A DNA stretch of 43,522 bases from a virus. The DNA lies in the IMG/VR virus record IMGVR_UViG_3300037635_002786, positions 1 through 43,522 of that record; one strand, given 5' to 3'. The notes beneath the pieces are model-generated. The model saw only the letters and a list, made by a program, of their open reading frames with translations, was not told where the DNA came from and ran no database searches. Shown here piece by piece: positions 32,141 through 40,752 of the stretch. The first letter of the stretch is position 1. Each line of letters starts with the position of its first letter. A program made the position numbers and the translations under genes.

Positions 32141-34183
32141 TTATATGACTCTATCTAAATTATTTGTAAAGCTATTCCAGACTTCTTCACCTGGCGGTGT
32201 GTCTGGAGGAATTGCTTCTGCTGCTTCTACCATATCTTCAGGATCAGATTTTAGAGTCTGATTCGCAGTTATAATAAATTCATTAGGAGCTAATGCCGCT
32301 ACGACATCAACTGGCCCACCATTTTCTAGCCTATCCTGAAAATCTTCTTCTACTAAATCGTCCTTACTTACAGCAACCCTATCGTCTACGGCACCGCTAC
32401 TTTCCATACCACCATCTGCAAACTCTGGTATATATCCCTTAGTTACGATACCACCAGTATTCATTTGCTGTGTACCCCCAACTTGTTGTATCATCGCCGC
32501 CATTTCCTGTGGATACTGTTGTGCTAAGATTTGTAAAATCTCATTAGATTCCATAGATGGATTCATTAATGCTTCTCTAACAATTTCCATCAACTCTGGA
32601 GGCATCGTTCCTGTCATACCACCTTCTTGGTATCCAGGTATCATTCCACCTTTTGCTACCGTAGCAACAGGTGTTCTATCTATAGGAGGTTGTTCCAGCC
32701 TATTAACTAGATCTGCATACCGTGAACCTGCTTCTGGACTGCCAAGAGGAGCAAACGGATCGGCTCCATGCTCTATACTTCCACCAGTTGTACGTGCAGT
32801 TTCTGGCATAAATCCTGCTCTATATCCTTCAGCAGTAGGTCTCAAATCTCTTGGATCTGCTGCCCTCTCAGACGTTCCTGGCATTATAGGTTTTTTAAAG
32901 GTAGGATACTCATATCCTGGCCCCATATCTGTGCCATGCCCAGACTCTCCAGTATATAAAAATTCAACAGGATCTGGAGCTTCTCCTTTTTCATCTTTAA
33001 ATCCCTCTGGAGCTTCACCACCACCGTCGGGATCTGGCTCTGCACCTACTGGATTTTCAAGTAACGGATCTGGCCCTTCTAGCTGTCTGCGGGTTTCTTC
33101 TGCTATTTTTCTAGCTCGTTCATCAATCTGTGCTTGCGTAGGATTAGGTCCAAGATCTGGCCCATAAGGATTTTCATTTACTGGGGGTACCGTAGGAGTT
33201 GAGCTAATAGTGTCGTCTGTAAATGCAGTAGTCCTTCCAATATCTCCTATATCAACTTCTCCTTCTCCTTCCCCCTCTGCACCTGGTGCGGGCATTATAG
33301 GACTAGATTTTAAAGCTTCAAGGCGTTGCCTTTCAAGACGATCTCTTTCTCTTTGTGCAGCCATTTCTTGTTGTGCACGTCTATCACGCATCTCTTGAGC
33401 TTCTTTCGCTCTAAGTTCACTTAATCTACGATCACGTTCTGGATCTGCGAATCTATAATCATGTCCATACATCCCTGGCTCATCATACTCTCCACCATTT
33501 TCATAACCAGGAAGGATTCCACCATTTACCATTCTTACCAAAGTGTTTGCATAACCCTGCCTACTACTATCTATAGGGACAGCACTGGCAGTCCTGCCTT
33601 CACCCCCTCCAGTTGCCGGCATTATAATATCGGGATTCATTCTGCCAAATTGATTTAGTATATCTGCTTGAGTTTGATTATCTAAGCTACCTATTAATGT
33701 CATTAGAGTACGATTTTTAGGATCAGTATAATAATCTACTCCACCCTTAAAGACATCCGTTAGGCTTTTAGGGTTCTTCCACAAGCTTCCTAAACCAAAT
33801 TCATTTTCATCAAAACTTTTTGACAATTCAGAAACTTCAACTGAATCACCACCATATTTCGCTCTAGCTTCATTAAGTAGATCCTGTTGTTCTTCAAGAC
33901 CAGGCACTCCTGACGCCTTGGCCATTCCTGCCTTTAGTGCCTGATCAAACATCAAATTCTTGGCTCCGCCCACCAATGACTGCTTCCAGCTTTTGCCTTC
34001 CAGTTTGTCCTTAAGAATACCTGCTGGTACACCTATGTAGGGATTCATATAGCTCAATGCCTGTGGACCCACATCCTTAAGAAGGTCGAATAGGCCCCCT
34101 GTTAGTCCCCCAAAAAATCCACCTACTCCATAATGGGGCAATCTAGTGATTCCGCCACCTCTATAACTTGGATACCTATTCAT
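32141..34183 (-). CDS. Internal virion protein with several GGI-PGY motifs (680 aa)
   Basis: Begins MNRYPSYRGGGITRLPHYGV. A hydrophobic Gly-rich segment (GVGGFFGGLTGGLFDLL) and ALSYMNPYIGVPAGILKDKL recall N-termini of phage internal proteins. The middle is Pro/Glu/Gly-rich and probably disordered. GGILPGYENGG (about 221-231), GGMIPGYQEGG (about 510-520) and a variant GGIVTKGYIPEFADGG (about 575-590) repeat the motif of its neighbours. The end contains NEFIITANQTLKSDPEDM. No enzymatic motif. Structural or ejected role inferred from company. Confidence 0.75.
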   Translation of the reverse strand: MNRYPSYRGGGITRLPHYGVGGFFGGLTGGLFDLLKDVGPQALSYMNPYIGVPAGILKDKLEGKSWKQSLVGGAKNLMFDQALKAGMAKASGVPGLEEQQDLLNEARAKYGGDSVEVSELSKSFDENEFGLGSLWKNPKSLTDVFKGGVDYYTDPKNRTLMTLIGSLDNQTQADILNQFGRMNPDIIMPATGGGEGRTASAVPIDSSRQGYANTLVRMVNGGILPGYENGGEYDEPGMYGHDYRFADPERDRRLSELRAKEAQEMRDRRAQQEMAAQRERDRLERQRLEALKSSPIMPAPGAEGEGEGEVDIGDIGRTTAFTDDTISSTPTVPPVNENPYGPDLGPNPTQAQIDERARKIAEETRRQLEGPDPLLENPVGAEPDPDGGGEAPEGFKDEKGEAPDPVEFLYTGESGHGTDMGPGYEYPTFKKPIMPGTSERAADPRDLRPTAEGYRAGFMPETARTTGGSIEHGADPFAPLGSPEAGSRYADLVNRLEQPPIDRTPVATVAKGGMIPGYQEGGMTGTMPPELMEIVREALMNPSMESNEILQILAQQYPQEMAAMIQQVGGTQQMNTGGIVTKGYIPEFADGGMESSGAVDDRVAVSKDDLVEEDFQDRLENGGPVDVVAALAPNEFIITANQTLKSDPEDMVEAAEAIPPDTPPGEEVWNSFTNNLDRVI

Positions 34184-34184
34184 A

Positions 34185-34514
34185 TTAACTCGTCTCTACA
34201 CCAAAGATGCTAAACGACATACTGCCCGAACTGGCGTATACCGTAACTACATCATCATCACTTAAGGTCATACCTATAATCAAAAATGCAGAATCATTCG
34301 CTGCTACAGACTTGTCATAATATATATATTGTTTCTGCTCTATAGCGGCTCCCATGGGGCGAACAGCCAATCTAAAGGTAACGGCACTACCTGTTTGATT
34401 ACAGACTACTATAGAGCTAACAGTAGTTTGTGTATCTTCTGGCACGGAGTATAAGTCCGTGTTTGTTGTAGCCGATGGAGCTAGTTGCCCCAGTACTTTA
34501 AAGCTATCAGCCAT
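34185..34514 (-). CDS. Small beta-rich structural protein (109 aa)
   Basis: All-beta sequence: KVLGQLAPSATTNTDLYSVP, TVSSIVVCNQTGSAVTFRLA, KQYIYYDKSV, and a final SMSFSIFGVE. This is a recurring small phage virion protein, probably a tail or fibre accessory domain (immunoglobulin- or jelly-roll-like). Its start overlaps the end of the next gene. Exact position in the particle unknown. Confidence 0.75.
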   Translation of the reverse strand: MADSFKVLGQLAPSATTNTDLYSVPEDTQTTVSSIVVCNQTGSAVTFRLAVRPMGAAIEQKQYIYYDKSVAANDSAFLIIGMTLSDDDVVTVYASSGSMSFSIFGVETS

Positions 34515-34710
34515 TACTAGCTCCTAGCAATAAGAACTGGTATTTACGTAATGCCAAAGAAGCATCCTTATCAATGTATTGTTTTTGTGCATTCATGTCC
34601 GTGCTAACATCTTCAAAGTTTTGCTCTATAGTTCTTCGAGAAATACCTTCGTCATGTTGTTGATATTCAGGAGGTGCTACGTTTAGTGCCCTGTACTGTT
34701 TAATGGTCAT
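34507..34710 (-). CDS. Small hypothetical virion-region protein (67 aa)
   Basis: YRALNVAPPEYQQHDEGISR followed by a helical DVSTDMNAQKQYIDKD stretch and a short hydrophobic end (YQFLLLGASNG). It overlaps the tail hub gene by ATGA. Short helical proteins of this form commonly lie between tail genes in related phages. Function unknown. Confidence 0.65.
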   Translation of the reverse strand: MTIKQYRALNVAPPEYQQHDEGISRRTIEQNFEDVSTDMNAQKQYIDKDASLALRKYQFLLLGASNG

Positions 34711-37103
34711 CTTTTGCCGTCCGTTCTAGCGTCTAACCTCACGTCACCTACACGCCACCCGTACCCCGAACCTGTACTTTGTACCTTCATAGATATCTGC
34801 CTAGCTCTACCACGTATATGAGCTTGCTCAGTTGACGATGTTATTGTCGCAGAAGCAAGTGCAGACTGTGCTGATGCAGGATAGTCATGTCCGTTGATAC
34901 TAAGCGTTACCTCACTACCAGAATCACCATCCCTAAATTTAATATCAGGTATCAATTTCTTAAGAAACCAAAACTGATCACCCTCTCCAAGATCCATGTC
35001 GGCAGTTTCTATATAAGCTGTTAAAGCTGTGCCGTCATCGTCGTGCCCATTTTCATGGTTGTATATAACATTTGGATAAAGCCCTGTAGCTAGGCTTCCA
35101 CCACCAGTTTCTGAAGAAGTAGCTAAGTCTCCCAACGTAATCGTATATGAATCTGCGTTAACTACGGACGCTACAGTGTGTTCATTATTTAAAACTGTAG
35201 CTGTAATACCGCCAACGGCAGATACATCTTTCAGTATAATCTTATCATCTACTCGTAAATCATGCCCTGTATCAGAAATTGTAATAGTGCCCGAAGTATT
35301 CGTTGTGGTAAAAGCATCCGCCAAAGATTTCTTGCGAATAGAAGTAGCAATCGGATAATCTTTTGTTGCTCCATGCACCCAAGCCGCACGAACTATCGTT
35401 CCCGTATACCACACATTTTCTTCGTAATTATAGATTACATACTTATCATTTTCTCCATCTCCAGATTCAGATGGATATACCCACCATACTTCTGAAAAAT
35501 CTGGATTAGATCCTGCAAAAACCTTATGTCTTTGCGAATGATCAAAGTCATCGAAAACGGTACTTAATACAGGGCACGGCAATCGTTGTACAGATCCAGC
35601 ATAAATATAGAACTCTCCACGATCCATAAAGTATACACTTCCTGATGCGGCTACCGCCGCACTGGGAGAAGCCATAGACATTCCTTTAGCTACTTCAGTA
35701 AAGGAAAAATAGAATGGAGATCCAATATACCTCATACTTACTATACCATTATCAGTCCAAATAAGAATCTCCTGCCTGTATGTTATACCACCTATAATCT
35801 CAGATCCTTGAGATAGCTCCTGACCACCAGCACTATTAGTAGAAAGCGGTTGCCATTGTGATGCATTTTCAGAGCTAGACCATCGAACAAACAAAGGATT
35901 AATACTCGTTGATCCTATAGGGTTACATCCAAGACAGATCACGTGTCGAGCAACATCGGATATCATAACTTGTATAGCAGCTACTGGTGTATAATAAGCA
36001 CCTGCCTGATAAACTACTTGTACAGCACTGCCCCCGCCTGATGCATCACCCGTTGCATCTGCACCACCAATATCAAACGTAAGAGTTGTTTTAGTTGGAA
36101 CAGTAGCAACAGTAAACTCTGAGTTAAAACGTGACTCTGCAATACCTCCTATAGCCCCAGAAGCACCTGAAATAGTAAATGTATCTCCAACGCCAGCCCC
36201 ATGACCAAAATTATCAGTTACAGTTACAGATGTAGTACCGTTTGCTGTAGTAATAGGATTAGCTGCAAGTGTAATTGTTCTACGGGTTACTTCACTTAAT
36301 TTTTTAGCACGAGTACTTACACCATCTCCATCAGTACTTATGGTTTCATCCCAATAATAAACATCACCCTGCCTGACATTAGCTAACATATCATCGCCAA
36401 AATTAACAATAGACCAAACACGTAGCTGTCCAGACTGGCCAACGCTTGTTAGTGAGCCATAAGTTCCTATGCCCCACGTACCGGCTCCCCATCCTGACCC
36501 AGAAACATAAGTATCAAGACCACAATTAATTTGAAATGCGGCCGTAACACTAGAGCCACCTATAGCGGTATCAGTAGAGGTAGCTTTAGCTGCAGCTAGA
36601 ATACGAAACTTTGTAGAAGGATCACTATTGTCTGGGGCACCTAATGCAAAAATTCTATGTTCAGTATTAACCTGTGGTGCTGTTATGCCATCAAGAGCAT
36701 CCGATCCAGCAAGGGTTACATAATCACCAATAACAGCATCATGTGCAGATGCACACGTAACTGTTAATACAGCAGTACCACTAACTTCTGCTATAGGATC
36801 TGTGCCCAGCGAAACAGTCTTGCGTATTGGGGTAATATCATAGTACGCATCACCCCGATTCACATATAGCTTAAGGCTTGTGCCAACACCTATATAAGCA
36901 TTTCCACTATTTGTTACCCAGTCGTGTAGCCTTCTTGCAGTTCCCATAAAAGTAGACAATACATATTTTGTCCACCCACCTATTTTTTCAGCAAAACCTT
37001 TACGAAAACGTACCTTGTCAGCATCATACCAGGTGCCTTCGGCACTGTACCTAGTACCATCCGTGTATAATCCTGGCTGGGGTTTAATTTTTGCTAATGG
37101 CAT
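34707..37103 (-). CDS. Tail hub/stabilisation-like protein (798 aa)
   Basis: The N-terminus KIKPQPGLYTDGTRYSAEGT followed by WYDADKVRFRKGFAEKIGGW is the opening of a common short-tailed phage protein that I relate to P22 gp10-like stabilisation or T7 gp12-like tail nozzle proteins. The rest is beta-rich with three inserted similar domains (for example ITISDTGHDLRVDDKIILKD; VTVTDNFGHGAGVGDTFTIS; LTVTCASAHDAVIGDYVTLA), each about 80 residues. Such proteins form the tail tube end. Family relation moderately sure. Confidence 0.8.
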   Translation of the reverse strand: MPLAKIKPQPGLYTDGTRYSAEGTWYDADKVRFRKGFAEKIGGWTKYVLSTFMGTARRLHDWVTNSGNAYIGVGTSLKLYVNRGDAYYDITPIRKTVSLGTDPIAEVSGTAVLTVTCASAHDAVIGDYVTLAGSDALDGITAPQVNTEHRIFALGAPDNSDPSTKFRILAAAKATSTDTAIGGSSVTAAFQINCGLDTYVSGSGWGAGTWGIGTYGSLTSVGQSGQLRVWSIVNFGDDMLANVRQGDVYYWDETISTDGDGVSTRAKKLSEVTRRTITLAANPITTANGTTSVTVTDNFGHGAGVGDTFTISGASGAIGGIAESRFNSEFTVATVPTKTTLTFDIGGADATGDASGGGSAVQVVYQAGAYYTPVAAIQVMISDVARHVICLGCNPIGSTSINPLFVRWSSSENASQWQPLSTNSAGGQELSQGSEIIGGITYRQEILIWTDNGIVSMRYIGSPFYFSFTEVAKGMSMASPSAAVAASGSVYFMDRGEFYIYAGSVQRLPCPVLSTVFDDFDHSQRHKVFAGSNPDFSEVWWVYPSESGDGENDKYVIYNYEENVWYTGTIVRAAWVHGATKDYPIATSIRKKSLADAFTTTNTSGTITISDTGHDLRVDDKIILKDVSAVGGITATVLNNEHTVASVVNADSYTITLGDLATSSETGGGSLATGLYPNVIYNHENGHDDDGTALTAYIETADMDLGEGDQFWFLKKLIPDIKFRDGDSGSEVTLSINGHDYPASAQSALASATITSSTEQAHIRGRARQISMKVQSTGSGYGWRVGDVRLDARTDGKR

Positions 37104-37119
37104 ATAAGTATTCCTATCA

Positions 37120-37332
37120 TTATTTGCTAGATATTCTTTCCTTAAGATTCGCTGTCTCAGCTTCTATAGATGCCAGACGTTCTCCATGTGTATCTACCTT
37201 TGATCCAATACGATTTACAGTACGCTCTATCTGAGCGAGGGACTGTCTAGTCCCATTTAATCCAGCTTTAACTCCGCCATAAGCGGCCCCTGCTGCAGCT
37301 GGTATAGCGAGCAGAGATACTAAATTCATCAT
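37120..37332 (-). CDS. Small membrane/coiled-coil protein (70-74 aa)
   Basis: One Ala/Gly-rich hydrophobic segment (LVSLLAIPAAAGAAYGGV) and a coiled coil (LAQIERTVNRIGSKVDTHGERL). GGAAAG lies 4 bases before the ATG at 37332 and 7 before the next ATG (37329), so these are preferred to the ATG at 37344, which has no ribosome site. Located between fibre and hub genes. Possibly a virion or membrane accessory protein. Confidence 0.65.
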   Translation of the reverse strand: MMNLVSLLAIPAAAGAAYGGVKAGLNGTRQSLAQIERTVNRIGSKVDTHGERLASIEAETANLKERISSK

Positions 37333-37346
37333 TTCACTTTCCATTT

Positions 37347-39236
37347 TTAACTGGTTCGCTTTAGTGGTTCAAGGATTGGACGGCCATCACTGTCTGTCCA
37401 ATCAGTACCAGACTCCTTCATGTGTTCATCTTGTCTTTCAGCTACGACCATCCAGCTAATTGTGTCGGTGCTGTTTGTATCCTCACAACTGATAATCAGT
37501 GTTGACCCTGATACCGATCCCTTGAGTGCCGACCATCCATCTTCGTTCTGCAAAAAGACTTGTGGGTCACGGCAGAGTAGTTCCCAAGTGCCGTCTGTCA
37601 ATCCAACCGATTCGTCCAGATCCACGCTGGCACTTCCACCAGAAAGAGCGACAGAACCTCTATAAATCAAATCTGCCCTTGGACTCTCTGTAAATGAATG
37701 TACGAGGTCGTGCGTATCTGTCATTGACGGCAGTGGATGTGGAATCTTGAAAGATCCAGATCCCTTCGACAAGGCACCAGTAACATAGACTGTACCGCCA
37801 TAGGGTTGTAGCACGAGATCTCTGGTGGCATCCTCGCTACTAAAGACCCCCTGTATATATGGATCGGCCCCACTAGTCACTCCTAAAGCATAGCCAGCAC
37901 CAGTGCCAGTCTTGCTCTGTATAAATAAGCCAGCATTAGATACAGAGTCAGCGAGTTCCGTTGCTCCAGAACTTGCCGCTCCCTTTATTACTGTTGCTGT
38001 ACTTCCGTCTGAGGAAACACTGTCGCAAGCAATGTCTCCGACGTTAGTGATATTGGCATCATTAAAGGAACTTGCACCAAAGGTATTGGAGGCTGCAGTA
38101 GATGTGATCCCTCCACTAGCAGTAACTGCTCCCGTAAGAGTAGATGTTCCCGTTGCTGTAAAATTGTCATTAACGGTTGTTTCTGATGTAGTATGGCCGA
38201 TTGAAATTGGGACTCCAGATGTTGCAGTACCCACAGTAATACCGTTTGAGGTATTAGAATTGTCTATATTTAGTGTAGATGTAGAATCCAATGAAATGTT
38301 TGAGCCATCTACGACCAGTGTTCCATCTATATCTGTATTATCTAAATCGGTAGTACCGTCCACACTTAGTCCTGCAGCACCCGCTAAGATTAAGTCATCG
38401 GCAGATTCATCCCATAACATATAAGCACTGGCCGTAGCTCCGAAGAACTTTACATCATATCCAGTATCATCGACACCAACCGTAACCGTTGAATCAATCT
38501 GTACTGCACCGTCGATATCTACTGCATCTAAATTAGTAGTGCCGTCAACATCTAAGTCACCCGCTAAGTCAATTCCTGCGGCACCTGCTAAGACTAAATC
38601 ATCTGTAGAGGTATCCCATAGCATGTAAGCACTGGCTGTATCACCGAAGAACTTGACATCATATCCTGTGTCATCAACACCAACTGTAACTGTTGAGTCG
38701 ATCTGTACTGCACCATCAATGTCTACTGCGTCTAGGTTGGTAGTGCCGTCTACGTCCAAAGCACCGTTAAAGTCTACATTACCAGCTACAGTGAGTGTGC
38801 TACTCAATTCTAAGTCAGCAAATGCATCTGTCATAGCTGCACCAGCACCAGCACCATCACCATAAATTACAGCGACGTTACCATTTCCTATCGTAACAGT
38901 GCTACCAGTTCCCTGCTTCATAATAATATTCTGAGAACCGCTAGTAGCATTTTCAATAATCCAAACTTTCTTAATCGTGTTTGGGCCTATTGTAATAGTA
39001 CAGGCTGAGTCCAATGTACCTGTATACTTTACATAAAATGCTCTGCCTTCATCTGCTGCACCATCTGCTATAGTAGTCGTGTGAGTATCAGCATTAGTAG
39101 TAATACCTTCTGTGCCATACCCAAAAGCATCTGCTATTAACTCTAAGTTAGTATTTGTAGTTGTTCCCCAGGTTCCTGACCCATCACCTGTAGCCATCTC
39201 GTTCAATCGTAAATTATTTACATATGTGCTTGACAT
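37347..39236 (-). CDS. Tail fibre protein with tandem repeats (629 aa)
   Basis: The N-terminus (MATGDGSGTWGTTTNTNLEL) is a frequent start of short-tailed phage fibres. The middle is a repetitive beta-helix-like region, including two 68-residue units (LDVDGTTNLDAVDIDGAVQI ... YDVKFFG(D/A)TASAYMLWD). The C-terminal 140 residues (LVHSFTESPRADLIYRGSVA; WSALKGSVSGSTLIISCEDT; TISWMVVAERQDEHM) are a conserved fibre end in several phages and may be a trimerisation or chaperone-like head. It probably binds the host surface. Confidence 0.85.
   Translation of the reverse strand: MSSTYVNNLRLNEMATGDGSGTWGTTTNTNLELIADAFGYGTEGITTNADTHTTTIADGAADEGRAFYVKYTGTLDSACTITIGPNTIKKVWIIENATSGSQNIIMKQGTGSTVTIGNGNVAVIYGDGAGAGAAMTDAFADLELSSTLTVAGNVDFNGALDVDGTTNLDAVDIDGAVQIDSTVTVGVDDTGYDVKFFGDTASAYMLWDTSTDDLVLAGAAGIDLAGDLDVDGTTNLDAVDIDGAVQIDSTVTVGVDDTGYDVKFFGATASAYMLWDESADDLILAGAAGLSVDGTTDLDNTDIDGTLVVDGSNISLDSTSTLNIDNSNTSNGITVGTATSGVPISIGHTTSETTVNDNFTATGTSTLTGAVTASGGITSTAASNTFGASSFNDANITNVGDIACDSVSSDGSTATVIKGAASSGATELADSVSNAGLFIQSKTGTGAGYALGVTSGADPYIQGVFSSEDATRDLVLQPYGGTVYVTGALSKGSGSFKIPHPLPSMTDTHDLVHSFTESPRADLIYRGSVALSGGSASVDLDESVGLTDGTWELLCRDPQVFLQNEDGWSALKGSVSGSTLIISCEDTNSTDTISWMVVAERQDEHMKESGTDWTDSDGRPILEPLKRTS
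38371..38770 (-). repeat. 204-bp tandem repeat in the fibre gene
   Basis: Two neighbouring units, about 38371-38574 and from 38575, align in frame with mostly silent differences. They encode near-identical 68-residue segments. Such units are prone to recombination and length change. Confidence 0.85.
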
Positions 39237-39261
39237 TATATTTTCCTAGCTAAAAATAATT

Positions 39262-40026
39262 TTATGTTGGAACATCATCCCATCCTGGGGTTTGTGAATC
39301 ACTTATATCAGACCAACTTGGAGTTTGCGAGTCACTGACATCAGACCATCCTGGGGTTTGTGCATCATTAACACTAGACCAAGAAGGTGTCTGTGAATCG
39401 CTAACTGCTGTCCAGTTTGGCGTCTGTGAGCCATCTATAACACTCCATATATTTACACTGCTTATTCCTGTCGTACCAACTACACCTATCGCATCTATCT
39501 CGACTGATCCAATAAAGGTCACACTTCCCAGTGCACTTGTCCCAGCCAACCCAGTAACATCAACGTTGCCATCACCTGCTACCGTTACTGAACTCAGCCC
39601 ACTAGTTGCAGCAATTCCCGTAACAGATATTGATACGTCTACAGTTACTGCTACCGAGCCTAGTGCACTTGTTCCAGCCAAGCCTGTTACCGAAAGATTC
39701 GCATCTCCCGAAACACTAACCGACCCTACTGCACTTGTCCCAGCTATTCCCGTCAAAGTAACATTTGCTGTACCTGTTACCGTAACGCTTCCGACACTAC
39801 CTGTTGCACTTACTCCCGTAGGAGCAACATTTGCATCTGCAGTTACTGATACTGAACCTACTGCACCTGTACCAGCCAGTCCTGTAGCTGTAACATTTGA
39901 ATCACCTGTAACTGTTACAGAACCTACTGCACTTGTACCTGCTAAACCTGTTACTTCAACAGGTATAGCTTCACCCCACGTGCCAGAACCCCATGTAGAC
40001 CGGCCCCAGCCTGTTACATTAGCCAT
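39262..40026 (-). CDS. Two-part repeat fibre protein (254 aa)
   Basis: Starts NVTGWGRSTWGSGTWGEAIP, a Trp/Gly cap seen in small fibre proteins. About seven and a half 22-residue units of the form VTGLAGTSAVGSVTVTGDSN follow (about 23-193). Then come five and a half 11-residue units WSDVSDSQTPS (about 194-254). Beta-strand-rich Ser/Thr/Gly units suggest a slender fibre shaft or decoration. No catalytic motif. Genuine because repeats stay in frame while the reverse strand is open only by composition. Confidence 0.8.
   Translation of the reverse strand: MANVTGWGRSTWGSGTWGEAIPVEVTGLAGTSAVGSVTVTGDSNVTATGLAGTGAVGSVSVTADANVAPTGVSATGSVGSVTVTGTANVTLTGIAGTSAVGSVSVSGDANLSVTGLAGTSALGSVAVTVDVSISVTGIAATSGLSSVTVAGDGNVDVTGLAGTSALGSVTFIGSVEIDAIGVVGTTGISSVNIWSVIDGSQTPNWTAVSDSQTPSWSSVNDAQTPGWSDVSDSQTPSWSDISDSQTPGWDDVPT
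39270..39446 (-). repeat. 33-bp tandem repeats (11-residue WxxVxDxQTPx units)
   Basis: Five units and a partial one, including WTAVSDSQTPS, WSSVNDAQTPG, WSDVSDSQTPS and WSDISDSQTPG. The regular Trp spacing could form stacked turns at the fibre end. Confidence 0.8.
39447..39960 (-). repeat. 66-bp tandem repeats (22-residue units)
   Basis: Seven full units and a partial one, each reading V-x-x-TG-(L/I)-AGTSA-(V/L)-GSV-x-V with moderate base divergence. They suggest growth of the shaft by duplication. Confidence 0.8.
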
Positions 40027-40027
40027 A

Positions 40028-40471
40028 CTAGGCTATACGAATTATCGCATTACTCGCATCTGCCGCAGGAAAGGCAACCGTAAACGTACCAGCGGTAGCT
40101 GTCTTTAATGCACCAAAGTCTAAAATAACGACAGACGCATCACCTGAATGACTATCATTAAAGATCATTGCACCCATAGCCGAAAACGTAGCAGTAGACC
40201 ATGAAGTATCTGCAAAGTCGGTAAAGGCAGTCGTGCTACTTGTTGTAGGATCTACACGAGTTAGTGAATTTCCTTTTGCAGTATAGGCAGATCCTGCATC
40301 ATTAGTAATCTCATTAGAACTGGTATACGCTGTAGTGGCGGCAGTGAATGACGCACTGTCTGTATACAAAGCCATCCTAAAGGTATTACCACCTGAATTT
40401 TTAAAGTTGTGACCAGCTTCCATCAATTCTTTTTTAAAAGAGGTGCACATAAAATTTCCTGAAAATGCCAT
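40028..40471 (-). CDS. Structural/tail protein (147 aa)
   Basis: SFKKELMEAGHNFKNSGGNTFRMALYTDSA begins a beta-rich protein. FSAMGAMIFND, VVILDFGALKTATAGTFTVAFP and the final AIIRIA fit a widespread small phage virion protein found beside fibre genes. No signal peptide or enzyme motif. Placement suggests a tail-associated role. Confidence 0.75.
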   Translation of the reverse strand: MAFSGNFMCTSFKKELMEAGHNFKNSGGNTFRMALYTDSASFTAATTAYTSSNEITNDAGSAYTAKGNSLTRVDPTTSSTTAFTDFADTSWSTATFSAMGAMIFNDSHSGDASVVILDFGALKTATAGTFTVAFPAADASNAIIRIA

Positions 40472-40752
40472 TATAGTTTCTCCACTGAGTTGGCTAAATC
40501 ATTATGACCTGCTGACCTCAACAGGGTAATGACCTTAGAGCGATCTTCTTTTATTGCTTCCCATATAAAATACTGTACTGCCTTATGAATATAAGCCTTA
40601 AACTCTTTTGCTTGTTCAGCAATAGTAGGATGAGCATTTTTCCCTACAGAAATAATTATATCTGACGCTCTTTCCGCCCAATGACTTGGACCAAGATTAC
40701 TATGCTCACTTGTAGTCACCTTCACATCTCCGACTTCACCAAGATTTAGCAT
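40471..40752 (-). CDS. Conserved small helical phage protein (93 aa)
   Basis: LNLGEVGDVKVTTSEHSNLG leads into helices (WAERASDIIISVGKNAHPTI; FKAYIHKAVQYFIWEAIKED; LLRSAGHNDLANSVEKL). It matches a family of small helical proteins in marine phages that I recall near tail completion genes. The opening GEVGDVKVTT echoes the end (GKVGSVKVTT) of the 41929-42264 protein. Function unknown. Confidence 0.7.
   Translation of the reverse strand: MLNLGEVGDVKVTTSEHSNLGPSHWAERASDIIISVGKNAHPTIAEQAKEFKAYIHKAVQYFIWEAIKEDRSKVITLLRSAGHNDLANSVEKL

Noticed and set aside
37903-38424. 173-residue open frame on the plus strand opposite the tail fibre gene
   Set aside because: It exists because the Asp/Thr/Val-rich repeat codons leave the reverse strand free of stops; no ribosome site and no protein-like motifs.
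37347-39236. Diversity-generating retroelement target in the fibre end
   Set aside because: No reverse transcriptase and no template repeat with adenine-specific mismatches is present in the window; the repeats are ordinary tandem copies.
39566-40108. 180-residue open frame on the plus strand opposite the repeat fibre gene
   Set aside because: Mirror of the 22-residue repeat; its periodic Pro/Thr/Ala composition follows from the repeat, with no ribosome site.
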